Source of the DNA: Gemmatimonadota bacterium
GTDB taxonomy: Bacteria > Gemmatimonadota > Gemmatimonadetes > Gemmatimonadales > Gemmatimonadaceae
Assembly: GCA_028287285.1 (NCBI GenBank)
Contig: JAQBPY010000073.1
Coordinates: 1 to 64,000, forward strand
Direction: 5' to 3'
Length of the DNA: 64,000 nt
Shown here: positions 26,517-35,741 of the stretch, piece by piece
How positions within the stretch are numbered: the first letter of the stretch is position 1
How the letters are laid out: each line of letters begins with the position of its first letter
The notes under the pieces: model-generated
Told to the model about the DNA's origin: nothing
The model's input: only the letters and a program-made list of their open reading frames with translations
The model's database searches: none
Program-made: the position numbers and the translations under genes

Positions 26517-28943
26517 TCACGCGCCGGGATCACTCAGGTCGATCTTCTCCGGCTTTTCGGGTTTGCCGAACGACCAGTTCACGCTCAGCAGCAGGCCACG
26601 GATGGCGCGCCGCCGGTCGGACACCTGGTAGAATCGCGGATCGATGGTCGTGTTCACTTCGCGCGATGTATTGAACGGATCGATCACACGCATGGTCACG
26701 CTCAGCTGATCCTGCATGAGCTTCTGCCGAGCAGCCAGGCTGAATTGCGTGCGGCTTGCGTTGCGGCCTTGTTCGACATTCATCGCTGCCTGGTAGGACA
26801 GCAATCCCTGCACGTCGAGCGTGCTGGACGCATGGTACGCGGCATTTGCGCGCGTCCTCCAGCCAAAGGTGCGAATCGAAAGGCCGGGAGCGACGTTGGA
26901 TCCGTCGCTTACCTGCCGGTACGCGCTCGCACCCGCAAAGCCACTCACCTTTCCTCCGCTGATGGCGAGGTTGGCGTCGCCGCCATACGAGTCGCTCGTG
27001 GAGACATTGGCATACGTCCGAGTGGCGACACCCACGCTGTCGATGGAGCGCAGCGAGCGAACGGCGTCGATCGTATGACGCCAGAAAGGCGTGAGCTGGA
27101 TCGTCATCCTGTCTGCCGTGCGCTGCAGGCCAAGCTCGAACGCACGGATGTATTCCGGCTTCAGGTACGGATTGCCGCGCGACACGTTGAGAGGGTCCTG
27201 AAAGTGCAGCGTGGGGTCGAGAACATCGGTGTCGTCGGGGCGCTTGATGCGCGTGGAAAAGCTCAGCTTCGCCTGATACGCCTCATCGATGTTGTAGGCA
27301 ACGAGCGCACTGGGAAAGATGCTGTTGTAGCTGTTGTCGTACGTCGCGTTCAATGTCTTCAGGTGAAACTGCGTGGACGCATGTTCCACGCGAGCACCAC
27401 CCTGCAGCTGAAACTTGCCGTGCTGTGCGCTCAGCATTGCGTACGCAGCGTTCACGAGCTGGTCGTACGTGAAGTTGCTGATACGCGTGGAGTCCGGCTT
27501 GTACACGGACACGGTGTTGTCGAGCACCTGGGTATCGAGCGTGGTATGGAACTGCTGCACCGAGCCCTTGTATCCGGTTTCCATTCTCACGGAGCTCGAG
27601 AGCGGACGCACGTAGTCGGCTTTCAGCGAGCTCTCCCGGGGATGCTCGAGTGCCATTTCATTCTCGAGCGCGTAGGGGCTCTGCGGCACGCCATTCAATG
27701 CCAGGGTGCGCGCGACCACGTCCTGTGGGCCGCTCTCCTGGTTGCCGGAGAAGCGTGCTTCGCCCGAGAACTTGTGTCCCTTGTCGGCGAAAGCATGTTT
27801 GTAGCCGAGCGTCGACTCCAGATTGAAGCGGTCGTTCGAGCCGGTGGTGAGGCGGTCGCTCAACCCGGTGAGGCTGCGTGCGGCGTTCTCGTCGCTGTAG
27901 ACGATGCCGTTCGATTCCTTTTCAATGCGCGTGGTGAAGAGCAGGTCGAGATTGAGCTCGTCGTGTTTGCCGATCTGGTAGTTGGTGCTTCCGGTGAGCG
28001 TGTGCCCGCGCTGGTACTGCGTGCGGTTTGCCGCTTCTTCCAGGTACGTGATGGGATTGAGATAGAGGTTCTGGCGAAACAGCGTCTCGGTGCGCGGACG
28101 CTGGTCGCGAAAGAATCCATAGCTCCCATAGAACGACAACGCGCCGCGCTGCATGGCGACGTTCGCACCAAAGTCCGCTCGGCCGGTCGTCGAGCCGGAA
28201 ACGGTGACACCACCGCTCGTGCCTGCGTCCGGCTCCTGCTTCATCACGATGTTGATGATGCCTGCCACGCCGGTTGGATCATCGCGCGCCGACGGATTGG
28301 GAATCACTTCGACCTTGTCCACGAGATCAGCCGAGAGCTGCGCGAGGTAATCGCCGAGCTGCGCGGCCTTCATGGGGCTGGGCCGGCCGTTGATCTGCAC
28401 CGTGACCCCCGAGTTGCCGCGCAGGCTCACGACGTTGTCGATGTCGACGTCCACCGCCGGAACATTGCGCAGCACGTCGAGTGCATTGCCTCCCTTGGTG
28501 GTGGGCATGTCGCGCACGACATAGCTGTTGCGATCCGGCGCGAGCTGTACATCCTGCCGCTTTTCGGTGACGGCAACGGACTGCAGCTCGAGTGGTGCGG
28601 CGACGAGTGCCACGGTTCCCAGGTCGACGGTGGCCGCTGGCACGTCGACGGAGGCAATGTCCGTGGGCTTGTAGCCCAGCGCGCGGACCTGCACGCGATA
28701 GCGCCCCGGACGAACGCCCTGCACCCGAAAAGCACCGTCGGCACCGGCGACCGCACGCCCCGCCGAGACAGTCGAACCGGGCGCGGTCACGTCCACCGTG
28801 GCCGCGGGAATGGGTGTCTTGCTGGCCGCGTTTACCACACGGCCGCGAATCTCGCCCCTCGTGGCATTCTGTGCTGCGACGGGAAAAGCGGCAGCGAACA
28901 TTGTCAGGACAGCAGAAGCGATGGAACGGACCAGAACTCTCAA
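26517..28943 (-). CDS. TonB-dependent receptor, outer-membrane beta-barrel family
   Basis: 808 aa using the TTG at 28943, which is preceded at proper distance by GGGAGA; the track starts four codons earlier at another TTG. Signal peptide to 'FPVAAQ', a carboxypeptidase-regulatory-like domain (~30-110), a plug with 'NAIDVLRNVPAVDVD'-type sequence ('GGNALDVLRNVPAVDVD') and 'VVSLRGNSGVTVQINGRP', then a barrel of the OMP_b-brl type. These are typical of receptors for peptides, siderophores or other complexes; no ligand can be named. Convergent with the propeller gene. Confidence 0.9.
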   Translation of the reverse strand: MRVLVRSIASAVLTMFAAAFPVAAQNATRGEIRGRVVNAASKTPIPAATVDVTAPGSTVSAGRAVAGADGAFRVQGVRPGRYRVQVRALGYKPTDIASVDVPAATVDLGTVALVAAPLELQSVAVTEKRQDVQLAPDRNSYVVRDMPTTKGGNALDVLRNVPAVDVDIDNVVSLRGNSGVTVQINGRPSPMKAAQLGDYLAQLSADLVDKVEVIPNPSARDDPTGVAGIINIVMKQEPDAGTSGGVTVSGSTTGRADFGANVAMQRGALSFYGSYGFFRDQRPRTETLFRQNLYLNPITYLEEAANRTQYQRGHTLTGSTNYQIGKHDELNLDLLFTTRIEKESNGIVYSDENAARSLTGLSDRLTTGSNDRFNLESTLGYKHAFADKGHKFSGEARFSGNQESGPQDVVARTLALNGVPQSPYALENEMALEHPRESSLKADYVRPLSSSVRMETGYKGSVQQFHTTLDTQVLDNTVSVYKPDSTRISNFTYDQLVNAAYAMLSAQHGKFQLQGGARVEHASTQFHLKTLNATYDNSYNSIFPSALVAYNIDEAYQAKLSFSTRIKRPDDTDVLDPTLHFQDPLNVSRGNPYLKPEYIRAFELGLQRTADRMTIQLTPFWRHTIDAVRSLRSIDSVGVATRTYANVSTSDSYGGDANLAISGGKVSGFAGASAYRQVSDGSNVAPGLSIRTFGWRTRANAAYHASSTLDVQGLLSYQAAMNVEQGRNASRTQFSLAARQKLMQDQLSVTMRVIDPFNTSREVNTTIDPRFYQVSDRRRAIRGLLLSVNWSFGKPEKPEKIDLSDPGA

Positions 28944-29210
28944 GAGATCTCCCAATCAGGATCGTTGCATGTTGGCTCCATGCAACGTAGACGGGCTACC
29001 TGACAGTGAGATAAGCACAATGAGCACGAATCTCGCCGACACTCGCTCGGTGTACGCGCGGCAACTGCAAGGTGTGCCGATTGCCACGCGCGTGGCGAGC
29101 CTTGGTGCTGTCGACCAGGGAGCGATCACCGGGCAGCTTGCCAATGGTGGCCATGATGCTCACCTTCGACACCGGCCCACCGCACCCATCGAAGGACATC
29201 GGATTCTCCC
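28944..29210. other. Divergent intergenic region
   Basis: 267 bp between the TonB receptor and the MFS transporter, which are divergent. It must hold two promoters. A 64-codon plus-strand frame from the ATG at 29020 ends at 29214, but it has no ribosome binding site and no recognisable content, so I do not call it a gene. Confidence 0.4.
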
Positions 29211-30536
29211 GTGAGCAACCTCGTGGCAATGGATGCGACGCATCCCGTTCCGCACCTCGCGTCGAGCACGGCGGAAAAGCCCAGGCTCGGTGCCGTTCTC
29301 CGCGTTGCGAGCGGCAATTTCCTCGAGATGTACGACTTCATCGTCTACGGCTACTACGCCGTGTACATCGGCAAGACGTTCTTTCCTGCCGGAAGCGAAT
29401 TTGCATCACTGATGTTGTCGCTCATGACGTTTGGCGCGGGCTATCTCATGCGTCCCATCGGAGCGATCGTCCTCGGTGCCTACATCGATCGCAAGGGGCG
29501 ACGACAGGGACTCATCGTGACCCTTGGTCTCATGGCGGTCGGTACGCTCACGATTGCCGCCACGCCGGGCTATGCCACGATCGGGCTTGCCGCTCCCATC
29601 ATCGTGGTGGCTGGACGTTTGCTCCAGGGCCTGTCGGCCGGAGTCGAACTGGGCGGCGTGTCGGTGTATCTCGCCGAAATCGCCACGCCTGGCCGTCGAG
29701 GCTTCTTCTGCTCATGGCAATCGGCCAGTCAACAGCTCGCTGTCGTGTTCACCGCGCTCATTGCGCTGGTGCTCACCGGTCTGATCACGACGGAACAGAT
29801 GGGCGCGTGGGGATGGCGCATTCCGCTGCTCATTGGATGCCTCATCATTCCGGTCATCCTTTTCCTGCGTCGTTCACTCGAGGAGACGGCGGCGTTCCGG
29901 AACATGGAACACCGCTCGCGCCGCGCAGGCGACGTCTTCCGTGTGGTGGCCGCCAACTGGCGTCTGGTGTTGAGCGGCATGATGCTCGTGGTATTCACCA
30001 CCACGTCGTTCTACCTCATTACCGCCTACACCCCGACCTTCGGCAAGCAGGCGCTGCACCTCGAGCCACGCATGACGTTCTTCGTCACGCTCTGCGTGGG
30101 ACTGTCCAATTTCATCTGGCTCCCCATTGCCGGTGCGATCTCGGACCGCATTGGCCGGCGCCCGCTCGTTACCGCGGTGCCCATTCTCGCGCTGTTCACG
30201 GCCTATCCGGCCATGACGTGGCTCGTGAGCGCGCCAAGCTTCGAGCATCTGCTCGCCGTGGAGCTCTGGTTCTCCGCGCTGTTTGGCTTCTATAACGGCG
30301 GCATGGTACCGCTGCTGGTGGAGATCATGCCGGCCAATGTGCGAACCGCCGGTTTCTCACTCGCCTACAGCCTCGCGACGGCGATATTCGGCGGCTTTAC
30401 ACCGGCGATTTCCACGTATCTCATCGAGCGGACCGGCAATAAGGCCGCGCCCGCCCTGTGGCTCATGACCGCCGCGGTGGTGAGTCTCGCCGGCGTGTTT
30501 CTCTCACGAAACGCGCGCCGCACGACGAGTGGGTGA
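29211..30536 (+). CDS. MFS transporter of the citrate/tricarballylate proton symporter type
   Basis: 441 aa from a GTG; an ATG six codons later is an alternative. Twelve membrane segments are visible. '[20 protein letters not shown]' near the N-terminus, '[20 protein letters not shown]' after segment 3 and '[20 protein letters not shown]' are the signatures of the metabolite:H+ symporter family, closest in my memory to CitA/TcuC. The likely substrate is citrate or another tricarboxylate, but closely related members carry other organic acids. No metabolic partner gene is adjacent. Confidence 0.85.
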   Translation: MSNLVAMDATHPVPHLASSTAEKPRLGAVLRVASGNFLEMYDFIVYGYYAVYIGKTFFPAGSEFASLMLSLMTFGAGYLMRPIGAIVLGAYIDRKGRRQGLIVTLGLMAVGTLTIAATPGYATIGLAAPIIVVAGRLLQGLSAGVELGGVSVYLAEIATPGRRGFFCSWQSASQQLAVVFTALIALVLTGLITTEQMGAWGWRIPLLIGCLIIPVILFLRRSLEETAAFRNMEHRSRRAGDVFRVVAANWRLVLSGMMLVVFTTTSFYLITAYTPTFGKQALHLEPRMTFFVTLCVGLSNFIWLPIAGAISDRIGRRPLVTAVPILALFTAYPAMTWLVSAPSFEHLLAVELWFSALFGFYNGGMVPLLVEIMPANVRTAGFSLAYSLATAIFGGFTPAISTYLIERTGNKAAPALWLMTAAVVSLAGVFLSRNARRTTSG

Positions 30537-30544
30537 GCCGGCAG

Positions 30545-30868
30545 TCAGTGATTGTCCGTGGTGCCGTCCTCGAACCACTGCACGATGCATGCGGACAGAA
30601 AGCGATCGAACACCTCCCGCCGCTGCGCTTCACTGCCAAACGACACCGGCGGAAGGCTCGCATAGAGCGCCTTGAGCTCGATTACCATCTGCACCGTCGT
30701 CAGCTCTTTCGCATGGGTTTCCGCGCAGGCGTCCGCCACCACGTCGTGGAGCTGGGCATTCACTCCGTGCTCGCGCAGGGCCGCATTGGCAATCAGCACA
30801 TTCGAGAGTCGCTCCCGAAGCTCCGCCGAATAGGGCGAGCTTCGTTCCTCGAGACGGTCAGGCATCAT
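30545..30868 (-). CDS. Small hypothetical protein
   Basis: 107 aa from the ATG at 30868 (an ATG at 30865 is also possible; the track's 30958 start adds 30 residues of doubtful sequence). The sequence is coherent, mostly helical and acidic ('ELRERLSNVLIANAALREHGV', 'FDRFLSACIVQWFEDG'), with no signal peptide or membrane segment. It converges with the MFS gene, leaving 8 bp. I do not recognise a family. Confidence 0.5.
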   Translation of the reverse strand: MMPDRLEERSSPYSAELRERLSNVLIANAALREHGVNAQLHDVVADACAETHAKELTTVQMVIELKALYASLPPVSFGSEAQRREVFDRFLSACIVQWFEDGTTDNH

Positions 30869-31095
30869 GCACCGGGTATCGCGGGCAATGGACAAGGTGA
30901 GGCGCCGCAGACCCGGTTCGAGCACTGAAAGTGCGGGCCGCGAGTGCGAGACAGGCACTGGAAGTTAGAGGCTCAACCTTACTTCACGATGACATCTGCG
31001 GACACGACCCGCGCAAGCTGACAGCCGGATAACAATTTTGGCATGAGCCCATTTCGTGCAATGCGTCGACCAAACGAACCAGTGCACGGAGAACG

Positions 31096-31959
31096 ATGAC
31101 CATCACGAACGTTCGGCGAGGCATGACGGCGGCCGTCATGCTCTGTCTCACCAGCGTGCAGCTCGCTGCGCAGGTCAAGGACACCACGTCCGACGGACGG
31201 ACGCTTGTGCCAAGAGACACTGCACAGCCAGGAAAGCACCAGGCGCTGTTCACCGGCACCGACGGCATGCTCGCCGTTGGATTCGGGTTCCTCACCGTCG
31301 CCATGTTCCCGGCCGACCGGCACATCGCGCAGAGTCTGCAGGACCCCGAAGTGCAAGCGAACAGGTTCCTGTCCAACACAGGTCATGGCCTCGAGATGAT
31401 CGCGACGCCGGGCGCATTCGTCATCGGGGGCGCGCTCTATTCCATTGGCAGGTTCGGCGGCCACAAGGACCTCGAGGATCTCGGCTGGCATGGCACCGAG
31501 TCCGTGTTGCTTGCCTCAGGCGTTACCACGATCCTCAAGGGCGTCCTCGGCCGCGCGCGTCCATACGTGGCCGGCGACAGCAACGCGCACGACTTCAAGT
31601 TCTTCAGGGGCTTCGCCGACGCCGACCGCCAGTCATTTCCCTCCGGCCACACGACGGCGGCATTTGCCGCGGCATCATCGGTGACTGCCGAGCTCCGGCG
31701 GGTGTGGCCCAAGAGCACGTGGTTCGCCGCTCCGGCATTGTATGGGGGAGCAACGCTGGTGGGACTCTCCCGCATGTATCACAACAACCACTGGGCAAGC
31801 GACGTCGTCCTCGGTGCCGCCATCGGTACCTTCAGCGGATTGAAAGTGGTGCGCTACTCGCACGCACATCCGGACAACCTGCTCGATCGCTGGATCATGG
31901 GTGTGTCGGTCATTCCGGACGCGAGCGGCGGTGGATCACTGATGTTCACGTTTCAATAG
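31096..31959 (+). CDS. Secreted PAP2-family phosphatase
   Basis: 287 aa with a signal peptide (MTITNVRRGMTAAVMLCLTSVQLAAQ). All three acid-phosphatase motifs are present: 'KGVLGRARPY' (KxxxxxxRP), 'SFPSGHTTA' (PSGH) and 'SRMYHNNHWASD' (SRxxxxxHxxxD). It should dephosphorylate lipid phosphates or similar substrates in the envelope. The gene after it, 6 bp downstream, is a second PAP2 enzyme with membrane segments, so the two form an operon. An unrelated 544-codon frame overlapping both genes is a GC-rich shadow. Confidence 0.9.
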   Translation: MTITNVRRGMTAAVMLCLTSVQLAAQVKDTTSDGRTLVPRDTAQPGKHQALFTGTDGMLAVGFGFLTVAMFPADRHIAQSLQDPEVQANRFLSNTGHGLEMIATPGAFVIGGALYSIGRFGGHKDLEDLGWHGTESVLLASGVTTILKGVLGRARPYVAGDSNAHDFKFFRGFADADRQSFPSGHTTAAFAAASSVTAELRRVWPKSTWFAAPALYGGATLVGLSRMYHNNHWASDVVLGAAIGTFSGLKVVRYSHAHPDNLLDRWIMGVSVIPDASGGGSLMFTFQ

Positions 31960-31965
31960 ACGTCA

Positions 31966-32682
31966 ATGACTCCGGACCCGAAGGCGCCCTGGCGCTCTCG
32001 TTTTGCGGCCCTGCATCCCAAGGCATATCTCGGCATTCACGGAGTGGGCGGCATCGTGCTCATTGCCCTCTTGCTCTGGGCGTTCGGCTACATCGCGGAC
32101 GAAATCCCGGAAAAGGGCGTTCTCGTAACGCTCGATACCGGCATCACGAGCTGGCTCCAGACGCACGGTACGGAAACGGGCGAAGCGATCTTCTCCTACG
32201 TGAGCTGGCTGGGCGCCCCCGTCCTCACCGCCGTGCTCGTGACTGCGCTGATCGTTTGCGCGCGAAGGCGCGATTGGACGCGCGCATCGACGATTGCACT
32301 GTGCGGCGGTGGAGCGGCGCTCCTGAACATCGCACTCAAGGCACTATTTCATCGCGGCCGTCCGGAGTACGCCACGGAGTTCATCACCCACACGTCGTGG
32401 AGCTTCCCCAGTGGGCACGCGATGGATTCACTCGCAGGCTACGGCATCATCACGTTTTTCCTGCTCGAGGCACGACGCCTTTCGCGCCCGCGCCGCACGA
32501 TCATCATCGTGGCGACCTCCCTGCTGGTCGCGATCATCGGCTACAGCAGGGTCTATCTGGGCGTGCACTACTTCAGCGACGTCATCGCCGGGTTCCTGGC
32601 AGGCGGCGTGTGGTTGTTCGTGTGCGTCGAGGGATATCGATTTGCGGTGCGCCGCCTCCCCCACGCGAGCACCGCCGGATGA
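31966..32682 (+). CDS. Integral-membrane PAP2 phosphatase
   Basis: 238 aa with about six membrane segments and no cleaved signal. Motifs 'KALFHRGRPE', 'SFPSGHAMDS' and 'SRVYLGVHYFSDVIAG' match the membrane PAP2 family such as undecaprenyl-pyrophosphate or phosphatidylglycerophosphate phosphatases. The loop before the first motif and six-segment layout fit the lipid phosphatase type. It follows the secreted PAP2 gene by 6 bp. The exact lipid substrate cannot be told from the sequence. Confidence 0.9.
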   Translation: MTPDPKAPWRSRFAALHPKAYLGIHGVGGIVLIALLLWAFGYIADEIPEKGVLVTLDTGITSWLQTHGTETGEAIFSYVSWLGAPVLTAVLVTALIVCARRRDWTRASTIALCGGGAALLNIALKALFHRGRPEYATEFITHTSWSFPSGHAMDSLAGYGIITFFLLEARRLSRPRRTIIIVATSLLVAIIGYSRVYLGVHYFSDVIAGFLAGGVWLFVCVEGYRFAVRRLPHASTAG

Positions 32683-32855
32683 GCGCGTAGCGTCCCGGTT
32701 GCCCACGCGCGGCCGATGACTGCGAACCCCACAGGTGCGCAATCGTGTACAATACGGTCGGCCGGCCGGCCGGCAAATGGTGGTAACCTGTAACGTTTAT
32801 CCTCCGTAGGTTGTCTTACGTTCGGTTCGACATTCCCCCACACCGATCCCCACCC

Positions 32856-34286
32856 ATGCGACCCAGCGCCCGCGCCCTCGCACTCCTCGCTGTCCTGAGC
32901 ACCACGCTCGGCGCCCAGTCGAGGAAGCCCGGCATCAGCGACCTCAAGATTCCCTTCGAGCGCTATACGCTACCCTCGAACGGCCTCACGGTCATTCTCT
33001 CGGAAGACCACAGCACACCCATGGTTACCGTCGACGTCTGGTATCACGTCGGCTCTCACAATGAAGAGACCGGCCGCACCGGCTTCGCGCACCTGTTCGA
33101 GCACGTGATGTTCACCGGTTCCGGACACGTGCCGTATGGCGTCCAGGATCGCCTCACCGAAGGCGTTGGCGGCCCCGCCAACAACGGGTCCACGACCAGC
33201 GATCGCACGAACTACTACGAGACCGTGCCGTCCAACTATCTCGAGGACCAGTTCTGGATCGAGTCGGACAAGATGGGCTACCTGCTCGACGCACTCGACA
33301 TCGCGAAGCTCGACGCGCAGCGCGACATCGTGAAGAATGAGCGGCGCCAGAACTATGACAACCAGCCCTACGGCCGCGCCGGCGAAATCCTCGATGCCGC
33401 GATGTACCCGGCGGGCCATCCCTATTCATGGTCGGTCATCGGCAGCATGACGGATCTGAGCAATGCCTCCGCCGAGGACGTGAAGAATTTCTTTCGGCTC
33501 TACTACGCGCCGAACAATGCGACCATCACGGTCGTGGGCGACTTCGACCCCAAGACGGTGAAGGCGATGATCGCCAAATACTTCGCCGATATTCCGCGCG
33601 GCAAGTCCATCACACGTCCCAGCACGCCCCTGATCACGCTGCCAGGCGAAAAGCGGCTGGTCTATGAGGACCGTGTACAGCTGCCGCGTCTCTATCTCTC
33701 CTGGCCCACTGTCAACTCGACGCACAAGGACGCTGCCGCCCTTGGCGTATTGAGTGGCGTGCTCTCCGGCTCGCGCACGCGCCGCCTGGACAAGGCGCTC
33801 GTGTACGACAAGCAGTCCGCCGCATCCATTTCCGCCTTCCAGTCGTCCAGCGAAGGCGCCGGCCAATTCAGCATCCAGATGGTGCCGCGGCCGGGACATA
33901 CACTCGCTGAGCTGGAAGCCGCAACGGATTCTGTTATCGATCGCGTAAAAAGAGACGGGCCCACCTCGGCGGAACTGCAGAAGGTGAAAGCAGCACTCGA
34001 GCTGAGCTCCACCAGCAATCTCGAGTCATTCTTCGGCAAGGCGGAAACGCTGGCGAGTGGCAGTGTATTCTTCAATGATCCCGGCGCCTATCGAACGCGG
34101 CTCAACGCAACACTCGCCGTGACTGCGGATGACGTAAAGCGTGTCGTAAACAAGTACTTCACGCAGGGACGTGTGGTGCTCAGCATCGTGCCCGTCGGCA
34201 AGCCGGAGCTCGCATCAAAGCCCGAGGCGAGCACGAAAGTCAGCGCCATTCAGGCGTCCACCACCTCAACCGGGGAGAAGCACTGA
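32856..34286 (+). CDS. M16 (pitrilysin/insulinase-type) zinc peptidase, catalytic subunit
   Basis: 476 aa from the ATG at 32856 (signal MRPSARALALLAVLSTTLGAQ); the track start at 32811 is upstream of any good signal. The inverted zinc motif HxxEH is 'HLFEHVMF' at about residues 79-83, with the distal Glu region 'IVKNERRQNYDNQPYG'. Both halves of the M16 fold are present. It is coupled to the next gene, which lacks the zinc motif (stop/start TGATG), giving the usual active/inactive heterodimer. Located in the periplasm or outside. Confidence 0.95.
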   Translation: MRPSARALALLAVLSTTLGAQSRKPGISDLKIPFERYTLPSNGLTVILSEDHSTPMVTVDVWYHVGSHNEETGRTGFAHLFEHVMFTGSGHVPYGVQDRLTEGVGGPANNGSTTSDRTNYYETVPSNYLEDQFWIESDKMGYLLDALDIAKLDAQRDIVKNERRQNYDNQPYGRAGEILDAAMYPAGHPYSWSVIGSMTDLSNASAEDVKNFFRLYYAPNNATITVVGDFDPKTVKAMIAKYFADIPRGKSITRPSTPLITLPGEKRLVYEDRVQLPRLYLSWPTVNSTHKDAAALGVLSGVLSGSRTRRLDKALVYDKQSAASISAFQSSSEGAGQFSIQMVPRPGHTLAELEAATDSVIDRVKRDGPTSAELQKVKAALELSSTSNLESFFGKAETLASGSVFFNDPGAYRTRLNATLAVTADDVKRVVNKYFTQGRVVLSIVPVGKPELASKPEASTKVSAIQASTTSTGEKH

Positions 34287-35737
34287 TGCACACCTCACGC
34301 ATTCTTGCCGCGCTCCTCATTGCCGCCCCGCTCGCCGCCCAGTCAAAGCTCGATCGCACCATCGAGCCGCCACCAACGGCGCCCAAGTCGCTGCGGGTCC
34401 CCACCTGGACGCACACCAGGCTCTCGAACGGCGCCGAGCTCGTCGTGACCCCCAAGCACGACCTTCCGCTCGTGTCGTTCACGATCAGCTTCGTGGGAGG
34501 TGCGAATCAGTTCGAGCCCGCTAACAAGAGTGGTCTCGCGAGCTTTACCGCTGCGATGCTGCGCGAAGGCACGACGACAAAGAGCGGTGACCAGCTGTCC
34601 GACGCCCTCGAGCTCATCGGCGTTCCCCGAATCAATGCCTCCATTGGCGGTGAGAGCGGAGCGCTCAACTTCACGTCGACGAAGTCGCAGCTCGCACCCA
34701 TGCTGTCACTCCTCGCAGAAGTGATGCTCCATCCATCGTTTCCGGCCGACGCCCTGGAACGCCTGCGTGGGCAATCGCTCGTGAACCTCACCCAGTCCAG
34801 GGATCAACCTGGCGCAATCGCGAGCAATACATTCGTACGTACACTGTACGGCGACGAGCATCCATATGGACGCGTGAACACCGAGGCGAGCATCAAGTCC
34901 ATCACGCGCGACGATATCGTGGCGTTCCACAGAACGTACTACCAGCCCGGCCGCGCGATCATCAGCGTTGCCGGCGACGTCGAGCCGAACGCCGTGAAGG
35001 CAGCGGTGGAAAAGGCCTTCGCCGAGTGGAAGGCGGAGGGCTCACGTCCGGCGTTCACATACCCCGCCGTGCCGCCAAAGGCAGCCACGGCCATCTATCT
35101 CGTGGACAAACCCAAGGCCGCACAATCCATTTTCGTCATCGGCCTGGTCGGTCCACCGCGCAACAATCCGGACTACTTTGCGCTTCAGGTGATGAACACC
35201 ATCCTGGGCGGCATCTTTCAATCGCGCCTCAATCACAACCTGCGCGAAGTGAAGGGATACAGCTATGGCGTGAGCTCACGCTTCGCGTACGGCAAGGGAC
35301 CCGGTGCGTTCAGCGGCGGCGGCGCCATGACCACCGCCAAAACCGATAGCGCACTCATTGAATTCATGGGAGAGCTGCGTGGCATTCAGGGCGGCAAGCC
35401 CGTGACGGACGAGGAGATGGCGTCGGGCAAGGCGGCGCTCGCGCAGAGCCTGCCCAGCACATTCGCATCGGTGGGAGCAACGGGCAACGCCATTGGAAAC
35501 CTGTACATCCAGGATCTTCCGCAGGACTACTATCAGACCTTCGCTGCCAGGGTGAATGCCGTCACGAAAGACGACCTCGTTCGCGTGGCCCGGAAATACA
35601 TCGACCTGAACAACCTCGACATCATCATCGTGGGTGACCGCGCGGTCATCGAGGAGCCATTGCGAAAAACCGGAATCGCGCCGATCATCAACCTCGACAT
35701 CGACGGCAGGCGCATCACCAATACGATCACGCCATGA
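34286..35737 (+). CDS. M16-like peptidase partner lacking the zinc motif
   Basis: 483 aa with signal MHTSRILAALLIAAPLAAQ. The position of HxxEH is occupied by 'SGLASFTAAMLREG', so it cannot bind zinc in the usual way. The conserved substrate-binding stretch is retained ('NLREVKGYSYGVSSRF', with Arg/Tyr as in M16 B-type subunits). The start shares a base with the previous stop and GGGGAGAAG precedes it. It should form a heterodimer with the catalytic M16 protein. Confidence 0.9.
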   Translation: MHTSRILAALLIAAPLAAQSKLDRTIEPPPTAPKSLRVPTWTHTRLSNGAELVVTPKHDLPLVSFTISFVGGANQFEPANKSGLASFTAAMLREGTTTKSGDQLSDALELIGVPRINASIGGESGALNFTSTKSQLAPMLSLLAEVMLHPSFPADALERLRGQSLVNLTQSRDQPGAIASNTFVRTLYGDEHPYGRVNTEASIKSITRDDIVAFHRTYYQPGRAIISVAGDVEPNAVKAAVEKAFAEWKAEGSRPAFTYPAVPPKAATAIYLVDKPKAAQSIFVIGLVGPPRNNPDYFALQVMNTILGGIFQSRLNHNLREVKGYSYGVSSRFAYGKGPGAFSGGGAMTTAKTDSALIEFMGELRGIQGGKPVTDEEMASGKAALAQSLPSTFASVGATGNAIGNLYIQDLPQDYYQTFAARVNAVTKDDLVRVARKYIDLNNLDIIIVGDRAVIEEPLRKTGIAPIINLDIDGRRITNTITP

Positions 35738-35741
35738 TCAC

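Noticed and set aside
26745-29003. A 752-codon plus-strand frame opposite the second TonB receptor
   Set aside because: It has no recognisable motif, its composition is that of a GC-rich antisense shadow, and the minus strand encodes a complete receptor with all domains.
29020-29214. Small 64-codon plus-strand frame before the MFS gene
   Set aside because: It has no ribosome binding site, no recognisable content and runs into the next gene's start.
31056-32690. A 544-codon plus-strand frame over both PAP2 genes
   Set aside because: Both PAP2 genes have intact phosphatase motifs in another frame; the long frame is Arg/His/Gly-rich and has no domain.
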